Below the pieces are notes generated by a model. It was not told the origin of the DNA and ran no database searches. It worked only from the letters and a program-made list of their open reading frames with translations. Shown one piece after another: positions 17,722 through 27,037 of a DNA stretch of 64,000 nt (the stretch's first letter is position 1; each line of letters begins with the position of its first letter). The stretch is from Novosphingobium jiangmenense. Lineage in GTDB: Bacteria > Pseudomonadota > Alphaproteobacteria > Sphingomonadales > Sphingomonadaceae. The stretch spans positions 144,468 to 208,467 of the forward strand of contig NZ_JADQDC010000007.1 of the NCBI RefSeq assembly GCF_015694345.1. The letters run 5' to 3'. A program made the translations under genes and the position numbers.

Positions 17722-18428
17722 CACGCGGTCTCCTTCTGCCGCACGGTGTGGAACTCGATCTTCTTGACATAGGGCGCGCCCACGATCAGGCGCTGGACGT
17801 AGACGCCCGGCAGGTGGATCGCGTCGGGATCGAGGCTGCCTGTGGTAACGATCTCCTCGACCTCGACCACGCAGACCTTACCGCACGTCGCGGCGGGGAC
17901 GTTAAAGTTGCGCGCGGTCTTGCGGAACACGACGTTGCCGGTCTCGTCCGCCTTCCACGCCTTGACCAGCGACAGGTCGGCGAAGATCCCGCGCTCCAGG
18001 ATAAAGTCCTGGCCGTCGAAATTCTTCACTTCCTTGCCCTCGGCCACCAGCGTGCCGACGCCGGTCTTCGTATAGAAGCCGGGGATGCCGGCACCGCCCG
18101 CGCGCATCCGCTCGGCCAGCGTGCCCTGGGGGCAGAATTCCACCTCGAGCTCGCCGGCGAGGTACTGCCGCTCGAACTCCTTGTTCTCGCCGACGTAGCT
18201 GGCGATCATCTTCCGGACCTGCCGCGTGCGCAGCAGCTTGCCGATGCCCTCGTTGTCGATCCCGGCGTTGTTGCTGGCGAAGGTCAGCTCCTTCACCCCG
18301 CTGTCGCGGATCGCGTCGAGCAGCCGCTCGGGGATGCCGCACAGGCCGAAGCCACCGCAGGCGATCAGCAGGCCATCGCGCAAGAGGCCATCGAGCGCGG
18401 CCGTGGCATCCGGGTAGACCTTGTTCAC
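17721..18428 (-). CDS. scoA: 3-oxoacid CoA-transferase subunit A (SCOT-type)
   Basis: 235 aa starting with GTG. It carries the CoA-transferase family-1 signature ([17 protein letters not shown], about residues 18-34) and SCOT-specific stretches ([35 protein letters not shown], [15 protein letters not shown]). These favour succinyl-CoA:3-ketoacid transferase over 3-oxoadipate transferase. The start overlaps the isomerase stop in a GTGA junction. Acts in the cytosol as a heterotetramer with subunit B. Confidence 0.92.
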   Translation of the reverse strand: MNKVYPDATAALDGLLRDGLLIACGGFGLCGIPERLLDAIRDSGVKELTFASNNAGIDNEGIGKLLRTRQVRKMIASYVGENKEFERQYLAGELEVEFCPQGTLAERMRAGGAGIPGFYTKTGVGTLVAEGKEVKNFDGQDFILERGIFADLSLVKAWKADETGNVVFRKTARNFNVPAATCGKVCVVEVEEIVTTGSLDPDAIHLPGVYVQRLIVGAPYVKKIEFHTVRQKETA

Positions 18429-19108
18429 TGTGCCAGATCTCGGTCATGCTGACTGTCTGGATGCGCAGCGATAACCCAGTCTAGCGGCTGAGCTGACAGA
18501 GCCACAGCCCTGATCCTAGGGTAGCTGTCGAGTGGGACTCCATACCGTTCGGCGGAATAGACCTGCGGGATCAAGTGGCAATCGGCGATAGTGAACTGAT
18601 CGCCAAAACAATATTGGCCGCCATGTTCCGCAATCATCGCCTCTAGCGCGGTAAATCCCTCATTTATCCATGTTTCCATCCAATTCTGCACATGATCAGC
18701 GCTCGCGTTGCATTGATTGCGTAGCGCGTTCAGTACCCGCAAATTGTTCAGCGGATGGATATCGCATGCGATGGTCATGGCCATGGCACGCACTATCGCC
18801 CTTGCAGGTGGCTTGGGCGGAAGAAGGGCAGGCGAAGGAAATACCTCTTCAAGCCACTCGATTATCGCGCTGCTCTGCGTGAAAATGCGATCTCCGCATT
18901 GAACGGTCGGCACCAAGCCCATCGGGTTCAACGCGAGATAGTTGGCCTCGCGTTGCTGGCCGGTCCGCAGATTGTGCGCCACCTGAATGTAAGACAAGCG
19001 CTTGTACTCAAGCGCTAATCTTGTCCGAAAGCTGGTGCCAGAACGCCAGTAGCCGTGCAGCACGATGGGCGGCAAACCTGTTTGAACCAAATTGGCCGGA
19101 GCCTCCAT
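18425..19108 (-). CDS. Zeta-class GST / maleylacetoacetate isomerase-like
   Basis: 227 aa from the ATG at 19108, with AAGGA 7 nt upstream; a TTG two codons earlier is possible. The N-terminal thioredoxin-like domain has [14 protein letters not shown] where typical zeta GSTs have SSCxWRVRIAL, so the family's catalytic Ser-Ser-Cys is altered to Gly-Thr-Ser. The NPMGLVPTV and [11 protein letters not shown] glutathione-site segments are intact. The C-terminal domain carries [12 protein letters not shown] and [13 protein letters not shown]. Likely cis-trans isomerisation of maleylacetoacetate, maleylpyruvate or a relative; the substrate is not decided. Sits between the hydrolase and CoA-transferase genes. 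Confidence 0.85.
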   Translation of the reverse strand: MEAPANLVQTGLPPIVLHGYWRSGTSFRTRLALEYKRLSYIQVAHNLRTGQQREANYLALNPMGLVPTVQCGDRIFTQSSAIIEWLEEVFPSPALLPPKPPARAIVRAMAMTIACDIHPLNNLRVLNALRNQCNASADHVQNWMETWINEGFTALEAMIAEHGGQYCFGDQFTIADCHLIPQVYSAERYGVPLDSYPRIRAVALSAQPLDWVIAAHPDSQHDRDLAQ

Positions 19109-19196
19109 GCTCAATCCTTCTTTCGGGCGGCTTTGAACTTCTCTGGATCTACGCGATCAATCGTCAGCAGCCTGCGCTCCTGACCTGTTGTTCCAA

Positions 19197-20198
19197 TCAA
19201 GCGACTGATTGTTCGATGGCACCGAATATCGACCGGCCATCGGGACCGTTCATGGCGATCCTGACGCGATCACCAGACCGCATGAACGGAGTAAGTGGGC
19301 GACCATGGATGATGGTTTCTACCGTCCGCACTTCGGCCAGGCAGCTGTAGCCTAGTCCGCCCTGTGCGATTGGCTTCCCTGGCCCGCCATCGACATCGCG
19401 ATTAGAGACAGTGCCCGAGCCAATGATGGTTCCAGCAGCAAGATTCCTTGTCTTCGCTGCGTGCGAAATCAAACGCCCAAAGTCGAAGGTCATATCGATC
19501 CCTGCATTGGCCCGACCTAATGGGGCACCATTCAGGTCAACCTCCAGAATTCCATGGAGCTTGCCGTCCCGCCACATGGGCCCGAGGGCGTCTGGTGTGA
19601 CAAAGACTGGCGAAAAGGCACTCGCCGGCTTTGACTGAAAGAACCCGAAACCCTTCGCCAATTCATCGGGGATGAGACCGCGCAGGCTAACGTCATTGGT
19701 CAATCCGACCAGAATGATATGATCGCGTGCTGCATAGGGATCGATGCCCATAGGGACATCGTTCGTTACAACGACGATTTCGGCCTCCATGTCGCAACCC
19801 CAACATTCGTCTGCCAGAGGTATTGGGTCTCGGGGCCCCAAAAAGGCGTCAGAGCCGCCCTGATACATTAGCGGGTCATGCCAGAAGCTCTCAGGCATGG
19901 CGGCAGACCGCGCCTGCCGCACCAACGCGACGTGGTTCACATAAGCACTGCCATCGGCCCATTGATAAGCCCGCGGTAGTGGGGAGGAAACCGCCTGATC
20001 ATCAAACCGCGACCGTTCAATGGTACCAGCTTCAAGGGCCAGTGAAAGGTCCAGAAGTCTTGGTTCGATCAATTCCCAGTTTTCGATCGCTGCCTGCAGT
20101 GTCGGACAGATTGTCTCGGCGCTGACGCACCAAACCAAATCGTCAGACACGACGACCAGCCGACCATCTCTCCCGCCCTTGAGTGAGCCGAGCTTCAT
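19197..20198 (-). CDS. Fumarylacetoacetate hydrolase family protein
   Basis: About 333 aa. The ATG at 20198 is chosen because it overlaps the upstream stop (ATGA) and has AGGAAGGGG upstream; an extension to 20261 would run into the previous gene. The metal-binding region shows ECWGCDMEAEIVVVTNDVP, DVSLRGLIPDELAKGFGFFQSKPASAFSPVF and GTIIGSGTVSN, as in FAH/fumarylpyruvate hydrolase proteins. It cleaves a C-C bond in the ring-fission product, releasing fumarate or pyruvate plus an oxoacid. An 88-base gap separates it from the isomerase. Confidence 0.9.
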   Translation of the reverse strand: MKLGSLKGGRDGRLVVVSDDLVWCVSAETICPTLQAAIENWELIEPRLLDLSLALEAGTIERSRFDDQAVSSPLPRAYQWADGSAYVNHVALVRQARSAAMPESFWHDPLMYQGGSDAFLGPRDPIPLADECWGCDMEAEIVVVTNDVPMGIDPYAARDHIILVGLTNDVSLRGLIPDELAKGFGFFQSKPASAFSPVFVTPDALGPMWRDGKLHGILEVDLNGAPLGRANAGIDMTFDFGRLISHAAKTRNLAAGTIIGSGTVSNRDVDGGPGKPIAQGGLGYSCLAEVRTVETIIHGRPLTPFMRSGDRVRIAMNGPDGRSIFGAIEQSVA

Positions 20199-20743
20199 GC
20201 GACCGCCCCTTCCTGATGAAGCCAAGAAGCATGCTTGGGCGCTCGCTTGGTGACGCTCCATTCCTGCAGCATGATTGGCGCTAGGCGCTCCAGCTCCGCA
20301 TACTGATCCGCACTGCCGATGTTGCAGGCGAGCTCAAGCCGATGCCCGTTCGGATCGAAGAAGTAGATCGAACGGAATATGCCATGGTACGTCGGTCCCA
20401 AGACCTCGATACCAAGACCCTCCAAGTGGGTTTTCGCAGCCAGAAGGGCGGCTTCATCCTGGACTTCGAACGCTAGATGTTGAACCCAGGCGGGGGTGTT
20501 CTCATCGCGCCCCATCTGGGGCTGATTGGGGAGCTCGAAAAACGCCAGCACGTTGCCTCCGCCGCAATCGAGAAACACGTGCATGTATGGGTCAAACTCA
20601 CCTGTCGAAGGGACATAGTCTTCGGCGAACGCGTTTGTGTATCGCATCCCGAGTGCGCGCTCGTAGAACGAAACAGTCTCCTTAGCCTCTCGGCATCGAT
20701 ATGCGACATGGTGAATCCGCTGAAGGGCGAATGGAGCGGTCAC
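20195..20743 (-). CDS. VOC-family protein, candidate ring-cleavage dioxygenase
   Basis: 182 aa, GTG start in a GTGA overlap with the upstream gene. A vicinal-oxygen-chelate fold with likely metal ligands His11 or His12 (IHHVAYRC), His89 (WVQHLAFEV) and Glu137 (NGHRLELAC). The segment FDPNGHRLELA is typical of glyoxalase/extradiol dioxygenases. It is one module pair long, shorter than classic extradiol dioxygenases (about 300 aa), so it may be a small dioxygenase, isomerase or lyase. The operon lacks any other visible ring-opening enzyme, which makes it the prime candidate (inference). Confidence 0.82.
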   Translation of the reverse strand: MTAPFALQRIHHVAYRCREAKETVSFYERALGMRYTNAFAEDYVPSTGEFDPYMHVFLDCGGGNVLAFFELPNQPQMGRDENTPAWVQHLAFEVQDEAALLAAKTHLEGLGIEVLGPTYHGIFRSIYFFDPNGHRLELACNIGSADQYAELERLAPIMLQEWSVTKRAPKHASWLHQEGAVA

Positions 20744-20952
20744 GAGGCAATTTCTCCCGTCATTGTGTCGAATTCCGCTGAAGCGATTAGCTTCAGCACA
20801 GTCTCAACATCAGAAATCTGGTTGATGAGCAGCAGAATCAGGCGCGCATTCAGCCTGAGGCTCTCCGCATCCGATCGGCCTCGGTGCAGATCTATCAGCT
20901 GCGCGTAGATCGTATCGGCGTCCGCCGTGCTAAGGATGTTCGCCTCGCTCAC
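20740..20952 (-). CDS. DUF2783-family small protein
   Basis: A 70-aa protein starting with GTG inside the monooxygenase stop codon. The DTIYAQLIDLHRGRSDAESLRLNARLILLL stretch matches the DUF2783 family, small proteins encoded beside FAD-dependent aromatic hydroxylases. The fixed neighbourhood suggests a small partner or stabiliser of the monooxygenase, but no function is established. Confidence 0.8.
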   Translation of the reverse strand: MSEANILSTADADTIYAQLIDLHRGRSDAESLRLNARLILLLINQISDVETVLKLIASAEFDTMTGEIAS

Positions 20953-22562
20953 GCGCTCACTCCCTGGCTTGATCGCTTCAGCGCCGCTGTAAGATTGTCC
21001 GCGTCTGGTGTCCGAAACCTGGCTGCCACATACTGATCAGGGCGGATCAGATAAGCTGACCCTGGCCGCAGATCTAACCTTTCGATGGCGATTCGAGCGT
21101 TGGTCCGCGCTGCTAGATCGATGTGATCGACACCAAGGGGAGGGTCAAATTGCCCGCCGTTGCTCAAGATTACGAAGCGGCCCCCAAGCTTCTCCAACAG
21201 CCAACCTTCGTCGAGAGGTGCGTCAATGACCGGGTATCCAGATGCTACGCCACCCAACCAATCCCCTTCATCCGGGGAATTCAACGGACCATCCGGGTAG
21301 CCCACGGCGGTTGAAAGCCGCCCAGAGTTCACGAAGGCGCGTGCAAAATCTGACACGCCAGCCAAATCCAGAACGGCGTCCCGGAATGCAGTGCTCACTG
21401 CGCTTTTGGGCGTCAGAAAGTCGGTGGAGCGCGTCGAGTTGAGAATATTCTCATCTGCGGTGGTGATCGCTTCAATGTTATAGGTCTCGAGGAATTCTTC
21501 CGGCGCATCACCGCGCAGCACAAGATCCAGCTTCCAACCGAGATTGTCGATATCCGCGAGCCCACCATTGCAGCCTCGCGCACCAAATGGGGAGACGAGA
21601 TGGGCGCTATCGCCTGCGAAGATCGCCCTGCCGTGCACGAACCGCGCCATCCGCCGGCATTGGAATGTGTAGACGCTGTACCATTCGCGTTCGAATTCAA
21701 CATCGGCGCCGAGCATGGCCTTCACCAGCGGGTTGACGTTCTCCGGGCGGATGCAAGCTTCCCGGTCGATATCCCAGCCAAGTTGGAAATCGATCCGCCA
21801 GATGTCGTCTGGCTGCTTATGCAAAAGGACCGACTTTCCGGGATTGAACGGCGGGTCAAACCAAAACCAGCGCTCGGCAGGGAAATCCCCCTTCATGCGG
21901 ACATCGGCAATGAGGAAATTGTCCTCAAAGACGCGTCCCTCGAAATCCAGGTCAAGTTTGTTGCGAATGGTGCTTTTGCTGCCGTCGCAAGCGACTAGCC
22001 ATTCACATGTGATCTCATAGTCGCCACCTTCGGCCTTGACCCCAATTTTCGCTCCGCTGGCTGAGGTGCTGACATCAGTAACCTCGTGGCCCCATCGCAC
22101 TTCGACATTGGGCAACTCACTGATCCGTCCGATCAACAAATCTTCGAGATAATATTGCTGGAGATTGATGAAACCCGGCATTTTCTGGTTTTTAACTGGC
22201 AACAGATCAAACTGATAAATCGGTTCTCTGCTGTCCTTCCAGAACACCTTACCGACGTTCCATGTCACACCACGTTCAACGGCCTGTCCTCCGACCTTGA
22301 GGCGGTCTAGGATATCAAGCGAGCGCTTGGAGAAGCAGATCGCCTTTGAACCGTCGGGAATGAAATCGAATTTGCCAATCACAAGCACTTCGTGACCGCG
22401 CTGCCCCAAATCTATCGCCAGAGCCAGTCCGACAGGGCCGGTCCCAACGATAACCACCCGGTGCTCACCCTTGTGAGTGGGCTTTGGCACAGGGGTTGGT
22501 TGGATTGAGCGCCAAACACGCACATTGCCGCGTGTTTCGATCGTGGATGAAGGACGAGCCAC
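20949..22562 (-). CDS. FAD-dependent aromatic monooxygenase (MhpA/PheA/TfdB-like)
   Basis: About 537 aa. The GTG at 22562, just after the upstream stop, is preferred; a TTG at 22589 is possible. It has the dinucleotide fold VIVGTGPVGLALAIDL with a downstream acidic region, the DG motif ACDGSKSTIRNKL, and the GD motif RAIFAGDSAHLVSPFGARGCNGG. These three fingerprints define group-A flavin hydroxylases using NAD(P)H. A C-terminal thioredoxin-like region (about residue 420 on) is as in 3-(3-hydroxyphenyl)propionate hydroxylase. It probably hydroxylates an aromatic acid produced by the nitrilase branch (inference). Confidence 0.9.
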   Translation of the reverse strand: MARPSSTIETRGNVRVWRSIQPTPVPKPTHKGEHRVVIVGTGPVGLALAIDLGQRGHEVLVIGKFDFIPDGSKAICFSKRSLDILDRLKVGGQAVERGVTWNVGKVFWKDSREPIYQFDLLPVKNQKMPGFINLQQYYLEDLLIGRISELPNVEVRWGHEVTDVSTSASGAKIGVKAEGGDYEITCEWLVACDGSKSTIRNKLDLDFEGRVFEDNFLIADVRMKGDFPAERWFWFDPPFNPGKSVLLHKQPDDIWRIDFQLGWDIDREACIRPENVNPLVKAMLGADVEFEREWYSVYTFQCRRMARFVHGRAIFAGDSAHLVSPFGARGCNGGLADIDNLGWKLDLVLRGDAPEEFLETYNIEAITTADENILNSTRSTDFLTPKSAVSTAFRDAVLDLAGVSDFARAFVNSGRLSTAVGYPDGPLNSPDEGDWLGGVASGYPVIDAPLDEGWLLEKLGGRFVILSNGGQFDPPLGVDHIDLAARTNARIAIERLDLRPGSAYLIRPDQYVAARFRTPDADNLTAALKRSSQGVSA

Positions 22563-22567
22563 CGACC

Positions 22568-23527
22568 TTAGTCCTGCAACTGTGCCCAAACCAGCCGATC
22601 TAGATCCATAGTCCAGATTTCTGGCCAGTCCTTACCTTCGAATTCGTCCCACAGCCGCTTGACATCGAACGGGAGGCAATGCTCGAAAATCGGCCAGCGG
22701 CCGAACTTTGGTTCAAGCGCAGCATGGCATGCCAGGAACGCGTCCTTAAGTGTTCCGCCACGCTTGTGAACGGCACCGGTGTGCTCAATCATAGACTTCA
22801 GGAAGTCACGGGTTTGCTCAATCGCTGCGTCGCAGGCTGTCGCACCACGCGCGACTGCGCCACGGCCGCCGACCAGATTTTCCGGCCGGAAGGATTTCAC
22901 TCGGTCGAGCGTTCCGGCAGACCAGTCAAAATGGAAGGCGTCACCAGTGTACAATGCCGCCTCAGCTTCCACGAGGTCGCCCGCGAATAGTGTTCTTGAC
23001 TTCTCGTGCCATACGACGATGTCGCCCGCTGTATGGCCCCGCCCGCAGAAATGCAGGTCGATGTGTCCGCGGTCGCCGCCAAGACCAATACGCATATGTT
23101 CGTCGAAGACCTTCGTCGGGCGCGTGAGCCCCGGGATCCCATCGGGCTCCTTGAACAAACGAGGCATCCGCCCGAACTCGCTAGCCCAGTCCTGAAGACC
23201 TCGCTCCTCGATGAGGTCGCGCGTGGCAGAACTGGCAACGATCTGCTCGGCATCGAACGCACTCGCACCAAGAACTCGAACCGCATGATAGTGAGTCAGT
23301 ATGAGATACTTGATTGGCTTATCCGTGTGTTCACGAAGCTTTGTGAGCCAGTCGCGCGCCGCCGCGGGGGTCGCACGCGCCTCGATGCAAACGAGGAAAT
23401 CCTCGCCTTCGATCGCGCCGACATTCGGGTCGCCCTCTGCCGTCAAGGCATAGACGCCATTATCCAGCACCTCGAGTGTCTCGGTTTTGGCCGACATGTC
23501 AGCCGACGACGCAAATGGCTTCGCCAT
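22568..23527 (-). CDS. MBL-fold metallo-hydrolase with a modified metal motif
   Basis: 319 aa with AGAGGAAA about 8 nt before the ATG. Metallo-beta-lactamase fold: the first motif is H79-Y-H81-A-V-R84 in place of HxHxDH, so the Asp and third His are missing. The later ligands GRGHTAGD and LFAGDLVEAEA are intact. It may bind a single metal, or use the fold differently. First structural gene after the TonB receptor in the leftward catabolic run. Possible roles are hydrolysis of a lactone or thioester intermediate; none is supported directly. Confidence 0.85.
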   Translation of the reverse strand: MAKPFASSADMSAKTETLEVLDNGVYALTAEGDPNVGAIEGEDFLVCIEARATPAAARDWLTKLREHTDKPIKYLILTHYHAVRVLGASAFDAEQIVASSATRDLIEERGLQDWASEFGRMPRLFKEPDGIPGLTRPTKVFDEHMRIGLGGDRGHIDLHFCGRGHTAGDIVVWHEKSRTLFAGDLVEAEAALYTGDAFHFDWSAGTLDRVKSFRPENLVGGRGAVARGATACDAAIEQTRDFLKSMIEHTGAVHKRGGTLKDAFLACHAALEPKFGRWPIFEHCLPFDVKRLWDEFEGKDWPEIWTMDLDRLVWAQLQD

Positions 23528-23599
23528 GATTTTTCCTCTGATTTTGGTTTAAGTGGGACGGCCGACCCGCTGACGGCCGTCCCCTAGATCCTGTCGGAC

Positions 23600-25957
23600 C
23601 TAGTATTGGTAGCGAAGGGTCACGCCCCATTCGCGGGGTGGGTTGAAGTTGGCCTCATGGAAGCCAATTCCGAAGTTGGAGTCGCCGCTGACGATGTAGC
23701 GCTTATCGGTCAGGTTCTTGACGAAGCCGGTGATCGACCAACCCTTGTCTACATCATGATACCCGATCGACGCATTGATGAGGTGATAACCGGGCTGACG
23801 GAGGAAGATCGAATTCACGGAGTCGTTCTCGACCAGGCTCGAATACGACCAGTCGACACGGCTGCGGATCTCACCCGAATTGCCAACCTTCAGGGTGTGC
23901 GCCGCATATGCGTTGATCGACCATTCCGGTGTGTTCGGAAGACGGCTGTTCAGGGTCACTTGCTGGTCAGCTGCGACAAGTGGGTTGAGCGGCAAAACTG
24001 AGCGGTACTTTGCGTCGGTGTAACCTGCCGAGAAGCCCAGCTCGAGGCTGTCCAGTGGGAGTGCTGTGGCTTCCAGTTCGAAACCCTTGATTCGGGCTGA
24101 GCCTGCATTCCTGGTTAACGGCGCTCCGGAATCGTAGACCACCAACTGAATGTTCTTGTAATCAGACCAGAATGCCGCGGCATTAAGGCGAAGGCGGCGG
24201 TTGAGGCCTTCCCACTTGGCTCCGGCTTCCCAAGTGTTCAACTTCTCCGGCGCGAAGGGCACCACGGCCGGTACAGGGACAAGGTAACGGGTATTGAACC
24301 CTCCGCTTTTGAAACCTTGCGAATAGCTGAGATAGATCAGGGAGCGCGGCCCGAACTTGTAGTCAATCGACCCCTTGAACGCCGTGTTTTCGAATGTCTG
24401 ACGTGAAGTGCCGGCCGGGAAGAAAGGCGTGAACGTTCCGACTGGTCCGAACACAGCCGCAGGGCCATTGAGAATCGCGCCGCCGTTGAGCGGAACTCGA
24501 TACGCTTTCTTGTCCTTGGTATACCGAACGCCGCCAGTCACAGAGAGGGCATCGGTCAAAGCATATGTGCCTTGAGCATAAGCGGCGTAGCTCTTGTTGT
24601 TGACGTATGCGTAGTTATTCACCGTTCCGAAAAGAACCGGCAAATCTACGGTCAGAATATCGTGGCCGTTTTCATCGAAGTAGTACAGGCCACTTGCGAA
24701 CTTTAACTTGTCGTTCAATGCCGATCCGGTGAGTTGGAGCTCCTGGCTGAACTGATTCTGCCCATAGTCAGAGTTTCGAGTGTGCGCGACAGCGAAGGGC
24801 GACCCATCAGCGTCACGCGAGAAGCGACCAGACGTCTCGCGATATGCGGTAATAGATTTGAGCTCGCCAAACCCAACATCAAGCGCCAGCGTCAGCGAGC
24901 CGCCCCAGATCTTTAGTGCGGTACCGTTCGGTCCCGTCGCGAAGGTCGTATCGAGATTAGGTGTGATGTAGCGAGCATCGTATGTATTGGGCGTGAGGTT
25001 TTGCAGGAAGGTCAATGTCGGCGCACCGGGAGGCACGGTCGTGGTTGACGTGATGACACCACCGGTCGCCACGTTGTAGCGATAGTCGGTCCGGGTCGAT
25101 GAACCTGGCGCGAGGATGGAGATCCCGACAAGCTTACTGGCCGCGTTCTGCTCGTGCACCTCACCGTAATCGCCAGACAGGGTAGCCGTCAGATTCGAAC
25201 CAAGCTTCGCTTCGATGGTGCCCCGAAGCGAAAACCGTTGCGTGTTGCCGAGAAGGCGGGAGTCGGCCAACCCCCTTACATATCCATCCTGATGCCTGAA
25301 GGATCCGACCCACTTGGACTTGACGGTGTCAGAAAGCGGCAAGTCGACGGTCAACATGCCATTGTACATGTTGCGACTGCCGGCTGTTGCCTCAGCTCTC
25401 ACGCCAAACTTGTCTGCTGGACGCCTGCTGATCAAGCTGATCGCACCGCCGATCGTGTTGCGGCCAAAAAGCGTGCCCTGTGGGCCGCGGAGCACCTCGA
25501 CGCGCTCAAGGTCAAGCACATCGAGTACGCCGCCCACCGAACGAGCCATGTAGACCCCATCGACGTAGGTGCCCACCCCCGGATCGGTGGTCAGCTGAAA
25601 ATCGGTTTGCCCGACGCCACGAATGAAAACGATCGCGCCCGATGACACCCCGGAAACGGGGGCCGTCGTATCGAAGACGAGGTTGGGCGTGATGGATTGA
25701 AGGTTCGAAATGTTCGACGCACCCCGTGCCGAGAGATTATCTCCGGATACAGCAGTGATCGCGATCGGGGTGTTCTGCAGACCTTCGGCACGCTTTTGCG
25801 CCGTAACGACGATCTCCGCGAGGCCAGTTTCGCCCTGAGCCTCGGAAGACTGGGCTTCCTGAGCTGAAGCTTGGCAAGGTGCCAGCACAAGAGCGCTCAA
25901 GGCACCCCCGACAATCAGGCTGCGACGTAGATCTTCCCCAAATTTCGTAGTCTTCAT
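23600..25957 (-). CDS. TonB-dependent outer-membrane receptor
   Basis: 785 aa with a strong ribosome site (GGAGG) before the ATG. Signal peptide (cleavage near ASAQ), TonB-box-like EIVVTAQKR, plug domain (VEVLRGPQGTLFGRNTIGGAI) and a beta-barrel ending in the aromatic residue pattern WGVTLRYQY. The plug style is that of the sphingomonad receptors often tied to aromatic or plant-compound uptake rather than siderophores. Location at the head of the catabolic genes suggests it imports the pathway substrate (inference). Confidence 0.93.
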   Translation of the reverse strand: MKTTKFGEDLRRSLIVGGALSALVLAPCQASAQEAQSSEAQGETGLAEIVVTAQKRAEGLQNTPIAITAVSGDNLSARGASNISNLQSITPNLVFDTTAPVSGVSSGAIVFIRGVGQTDFQLTTDPGVGTYVDGVYMARSVGGVLDVLDLERVEVLRGPQGTLFGRNTIGGAISLISRRPADKFGVRAEATAGSRNMYNGMLTVDLPLSDTVKSKWVGSFRHQDGYVRGLADSRLLGNTQRFSLRGTIEAKLGSNLTATLSGDYGEVHEQNAASKLVGISILAPGSSTRTDYRYNVATGGVITSTTTVPPGAPTLTFLQNLTPNTYDARYITPNLDTTFATGPNGTALKIWGGSLTLALDVGFGELKSITAYRETSGRFSRDADGSPFAVAHTRNSDYGQNQFSQELQLTGSALNDKLKFASGLYYFDENGHDILTVDLPVLFGTVNNYAYVNNKSYAAYAQGTYALTDALSVTGGVRYTKDKKAYRVPLNGGAILNGPAAVFGPVGTFTPFFPAGTSRQTFENTAFKGSIDYKFGPRSLIYLSYSQGFKSGGFNTRYLVPVPAVVPFAPEKLNTWEAGAKWEGLNRRLRLNAAAFWSDYKNIQLVVYDSGAPLTRNAGSARIKGFELEATALPLDSLELGFSAGYTDAKYRSVLPLNPLVAADQQVTLNSRLPNTPEWSINAYAAHTLKVGNSGEIRSRVDWSYSSLVENDSVNSIFLRQPGYHLINASIGYHDVDKGWSITGFVKNLTDKRYIVSGDSNFGIGFHEANFNPPREWGVTLRYQY

Positions 25958-26059
25958 TTCTGCCTCCCATATTGCCTTGCCGGGGAGGCCAGGCGGTTGA
26001 CTGCCTGAACTAGGTCAGTTGGGAAAGCAGAATTGGTTGAGGTGGCACCTTACGTTGCC

Positions 26060-27037
26060 TTAAGCGGCATCGCCCCTTGATTTGCGCATTTCGCCGGGTG
26101 TCTTGGCAAACTTCAGCTTGAAGGCGCGGCTAAAATGCCCGGCATCCTTGAAGCCCCAATCGTATGCGATGGAGGTAACCGACCGATGCGCCAGGCGAGG
26201 ATCCAAAAGGTCTAGCTTGGCGCGCTCCAAACGCCGCTGCCAAATCCATTCCGCTACACCGTGTCCCTTGGACTGAAATAGTTTGCGAAGGTAGCGTTCG
26301 GAAATGCCGTTGGCTGCAGCCACCTCTTCGCAGGTCAGGCCTGGATCGCCCAACCGATCATCGATGTAATGCAAAACTCGCCGTATCGTGAGTTCTTGAG
26401 ATTCCGACACGCGATCTGCGGTGCGTCCACTAACGTTAGCCAGAGCGTGGGCCAGCAAATCTAGTGTGCTAGCCTGAACACGATCGAGGTTCTGCGCATC
26501 CAATTCCTCCAATTGATCAGCAGTTTGCGCGATCAACATTGATGCGAGGCGGCCAACGCCTGATCGACCACAAACACTAACAGCCGTCAAATTGTCCGCA
26601 TCGAACAGCCGAGATGAAATCTGCGACCGCGGAATTTGCATGACCAGCTGCTCGAAGTCCTCTTCGAACACGAGTTCATACGGACGAGTGACGTCGTAGA
26701 GTGCAAAATCACCCGGCTCCAGGAGTGCCAGCCGCCCATCTTGGACCAGCCTGCCTTTTCCCTTCACCTGGAGGCTGACAAGGAAATGCTCGGCGCTTGA
26801 CCTGGCGATCCGACTTTTGTCCCGTCTGACAAGATGACCGGTGGATGCCACTTGCGAGTATCGCAAATCGCCAAGAGTTCGTGATCCGATCCGGCCGTAA
26901 AATCGGTCTCTTTCTGCTGGGCGCAGCAATTCGCAACCAAGCTCGACAAACGCATCGCAAACGAGATCGCGCCAATACGGCAGGCGGTGCGAGGTCGGCA
27001 CCGTGTCAGTGGTCAGCAGGGATAGGTTCCTTGCCAT
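26060..27037 (-). CDS. AraC-family transcriptional regulator
   Basis: A 325-aa protein. An N-terminal AraC-binding-like ligand domain (residues about 1-200, with LEPGDFALYDVTRPYEL) is followed by a double helix-turn-helix (about 220-320: LTCEEVAAANGISERYLRKLFQ and VTSIAYDWGFKDAGHFSRAFK). It is divergent from the nitrilase gene with a 148-base shared control region. AraC-type activators (NitR-like) are known to control nitrilase and aldoxime-nitrile genes, so this is the likely activator of the rightward pair, and perhaps of the leftward operon. Confidence 0.9.
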   Translation of the reverse strand: MARNLSLLTTDTVPTSHRLPYWRDLVCDAFVELGCELLRPAERDRFYGRIGSRTLGDLRYSQVASTGHLVRRDKSRIARSSAEHFLVSLQVKGKGRLVQDGRLALLEPGDFALYDVTRPYELVFEEDFEQLVMQIPRSQISSRLFDADNLTAVSVCGRSGVGRLASMLIAQTADQLEELDAQNLDRVQASTLDLLAHALANVSGRTADRVSESQELTIRRVLHYIDDRLGDPGLTCEEVAAANGISERYLRKLFQSKGHGVAEWIWQRRLERAKLDLLDPRLAHRSVTSIAYDWGFKDAGHFSRAFKLKFAKTPGEMRKSRGDAA

